Shown: piece after piece, positions 62,525-64,000 of the stretch | How positions within the stretch are numbered: the first letter of the stretch is position 1 | How the letters are laid out: the number at the start of each line of letters is the position of its first letter | From: Galerina marginata | Lineage: Eukaryota; Basidiomycota; Agaricomycetes; Agaricales; Galerinaceae | Length of the DNA: 64,000 bases | Assembly (NCBI GenBank): GCA_023014335.1 | Contig: JAECYW010000016.1 | Span: 558,001-622,000 of the forward strand | Reading direction: 5' to 3' | Program-made: the position numbers and the translations under genes | The notes under the pieces: model-generated | Seen by the model: the letters and a program-made list of their open reading frames with translations, nothing else | What the model was told of the DNA's origin: nothing | Databases searched by the model: none

Positions 62525-63431
62525 CCAATTTCATGCTGACCTTCGATTCACCAAGGACCTGGGACACTCCCCTAAGACCCTGTCCGAGGAAAATCCCAAA
62601 TTTCGCTCTCTCCGCCGCCGGTACAGAGCTCCACCGGAGCTCCACCAACCGCAAATCCGGACCAGACATGTACTATAAATAGTAATTTTTCGAGGCCTGC
62701 GGCGCCTGTTTTGCTGACCCATCCCACTCGTTTTCTGGGCATATACAGAAACCCTGAAAGTCCACACAAATCTGCCCAAATTGGCTCGCGGTGGGCCACC
62801 GTATCAAAAAAATTGCCGGCCTGACGGCCGCCTGATGTCTCAGCCCCGCAAACCCGGACCAGATCTGGCGTTCTGCGCTCTCTGACCCGCACGAAAAGAA
62901 CCAGATTTTTGCGACTTTTAGGCCTCCACTCCGCAAAAAATCCGGACTGGGTCTTAGGGGAGTGTCCCAGGTCCTATTCACCAGGTTTACCGGCGCTGCC
63001 ATGTTCAACTTAATAATTCTACATCCGTAAGTCCAGTTCACTAGGCACTTGCCTACTCGCTAATTAGTTATTTCAGCTTAATCACTGCCTCTTATTTGCG
63101 CACAGAAATCGGCAGAGATCTGGCGGTCTGAGGAGTTTGAACTTTGAAGACATTGGTGCAACATCGGTGACTCCCCAGGTGGATTTTCTGACTTCCGTGC
63201 AATATCCTGACACCCCCGCATATAGTTATCCTGAAAACAACTTTTGCCTCGAACATTGTCGTTTGGGAACCTTTGCTGTCGTTATTTGCTGACTTTCGGT
63301 GGGATTTGGGTGGGATTTGAGTCTGGGTGACAAGATAAGATAAGATCTCTGTTAGTTGTGACAAACATCGTGCTCTCCGCCATCGACAACCAACCGGCGC
63401 CTACCATCGTTCTTATCGAAGATCCTCGACG
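62525..63431 (+). repeat. Duplicate of the F-box leader, right part
   Basis: Homology to the minus-strand arm resumes with TTTCATGCTGACCTTCGATT, is interrupted by a 422-bp MITE, and continues with GCCATGTTCAACTTAA. It then runs to the F-box ATG. An extra block at about 63,170-63,310 repeats the CCCGCATATAGT...TTTTGCCTCGAAC sequence also present at 58,415, so that promoter piece occurs twice in this copy. Confidence 0.85.
62554..62975. mobile_element. MITE (hAT-like), 422 bp
   Basis: Terminal inverted repeats of about 33 bp (starting AGGACCTGGGACACTCCCC, the first 27 bases identical) sit inside a perfect 8-bp target duplication, ATTCACCA (62,546-62,553 and 62,976-62,983). It has no coding capacity. 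The empty paralogous site, with a single ATTCACCA, is at 36,940-36,933 on the minus strand. Confidence 0.95.
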
Positions 63432-64000
63432 ATGAACACGCCAAGGCCCAAGGGGACGACCCGGGGGGCGGTAACTCCAGCAGCGACGCCCCCATCCTCA
63501 GACCAGCCCCAACTCCCGACACTCCTCTCCCTCCCGCCCGAACTCCTCACCCAGATCCTCCTGCACCTCACCGCGCAACCCGCCACGCTCCGCGCGTGCA
63601 AACTGACGTGCAAGCAGCTCCACACGGTCATCCACACGTCTCTCTCCCTTGTCTACCACGCTGCGCTGCACGCCACGCAGCAGGACGACAACCCCGCCTC
63701 GCCGATGCCGATTTCAGAGAAGATACGATGGTTGGAGGAGAGTTGCCGCCGTTGGGCAGCCTTGGACCTTGATCAAGACCCCGTACCGGTGGTTGGAGGA
63801 GAAGGAGGAGGCGGAGAAACGCCCGTCGGACCTGTGGAGACGAAGATGATCAAAGAACTCAAACTCGGGCACGTTCCAAGCGGGACAGTATACGGTCTTA
63901 CTGGGGGCATATACCTGCTCGGAGATGCAGAACATACGGCGCTGTATTGGACAAAGCTCCCTGGGAAGGCTGAGCTTCTCGACGACAAGCAGCCCAGTTG
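63432..64000 (+). CDS. F-box protein paralogue, cut by the window end
   Basis: The ATG at 63432 opens a frame that is closely similar to the start of the 850-aa F-box protein at 36,612. It shares LLSLPPELLTQILLHLTAQP, CKLTCKQLHTVIHTSLSLVY, HAALHATQQDDNPAS and ISEKIRW. The propeller start LGHVPSGTVYGLTGGIYLLG is also shared. It remains open to the last base, so the 3' part lies outside. Small in-frame length differences occur in the Gly/Glu-rich loop near residue 125. Its promoter and leader are interrupted by a MULE and a MITE, so expression may be altered. Confidence 0.85.
   Translation, partial: MNTPRPKGTTRGAVTPAATPPSSDQPQLPTLLSLPPELLTQILLHLTAQPATLRACKLTCKQLHTVIHTSLSLVYHAALHATQQDDNPASPMPISEKIRWLEESCRRWAALDLDQDPVPVVGGEGGGGETPVGPVETKMIKELKLGHVPSGTVYGLTGGIYLLGDAEHTALYWTKLPGKAELLDDKQPS

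Overview
The window looks like nuclear DNA from a mushroom-forming basidiomycete (Agaricomycetes). The genes are split by many very short introns (about 41-82 nt, GT..AG with a few GC..AG). The families present are typical of these fungi: DUF6699 and DUF6533 proteins, F-box proteins, a GPI-anchored haem peroxidase, an Hsp70 family-12-like protein, small secreted cysteine-rich proteins and a BTRD1-repeat secreted protein. The transposons are a Helitron, a MULE and hAT-like miniature elements. All gene models were spliced by eye. Where stated, the phases of all introns were checked and the summed coding length is divisible by three.

Layout. 0-3.6 kb: two minus-strand secreted proteins, the first cut by the window edge. 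6.5-7.8 kb: a DUF6699 protein. 11.0-13.2 kb: an eight-exon GPI-anchored peroxidase. 14.8-16.0 kb: a second DUF6699 protein. 16.5-17.9 kb: a nine-exon seven-TM DUF6533 protein. 18.3-18.9 kb: a nine-cysteine secreted protein. 21.0-22.3 kb: a C2H2 zinc-finger protein. 22.7-25.1 kb: a 13-exon Hsp70-like gene with an in-frame TGA. 25.7-26.3 kb: an unrecognised 181-aa protein. 30.4-31.3 kb: a stand-alone BTRD1 (polyglycine-hydrolase N-domain-like) secreted protein. 34.0-36.6 kb and 39.0-40.7 kb: two unrelated F-box proteins. The stretches between these hold little that can be supported.

44-64 kb is mostly mobile DNA. A Helitron with Rep-helicase and an OB-fold partner gene ends at 54,999 in a hairpin plus CTAG. 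Its Rep-helicase gene is split by a 585-bp hAT-like element with a perfect 8-bp target duplication. A Helitron-like 5' end starts 5 bases further on, followed by a Sey1/RHD3-like GTPase that lacks the usual membrane anchor. From about 57.9 kb the sequence is a second, opposite-strand copy of the promoter and 5' part of the 34-36.6 kb F-box gene. This copy was hit first by a complete 4.0-kb MULE (9-bp target duplication, 995-aa transposase, GC-rich hairpin repeats at its right end) and also by a 422-bp MITE (8-bp target duplication). The uninterrupted copy at 36.6-37.6 kb preserves the empty site for both insertions, so the window contains its own before-and-after record.
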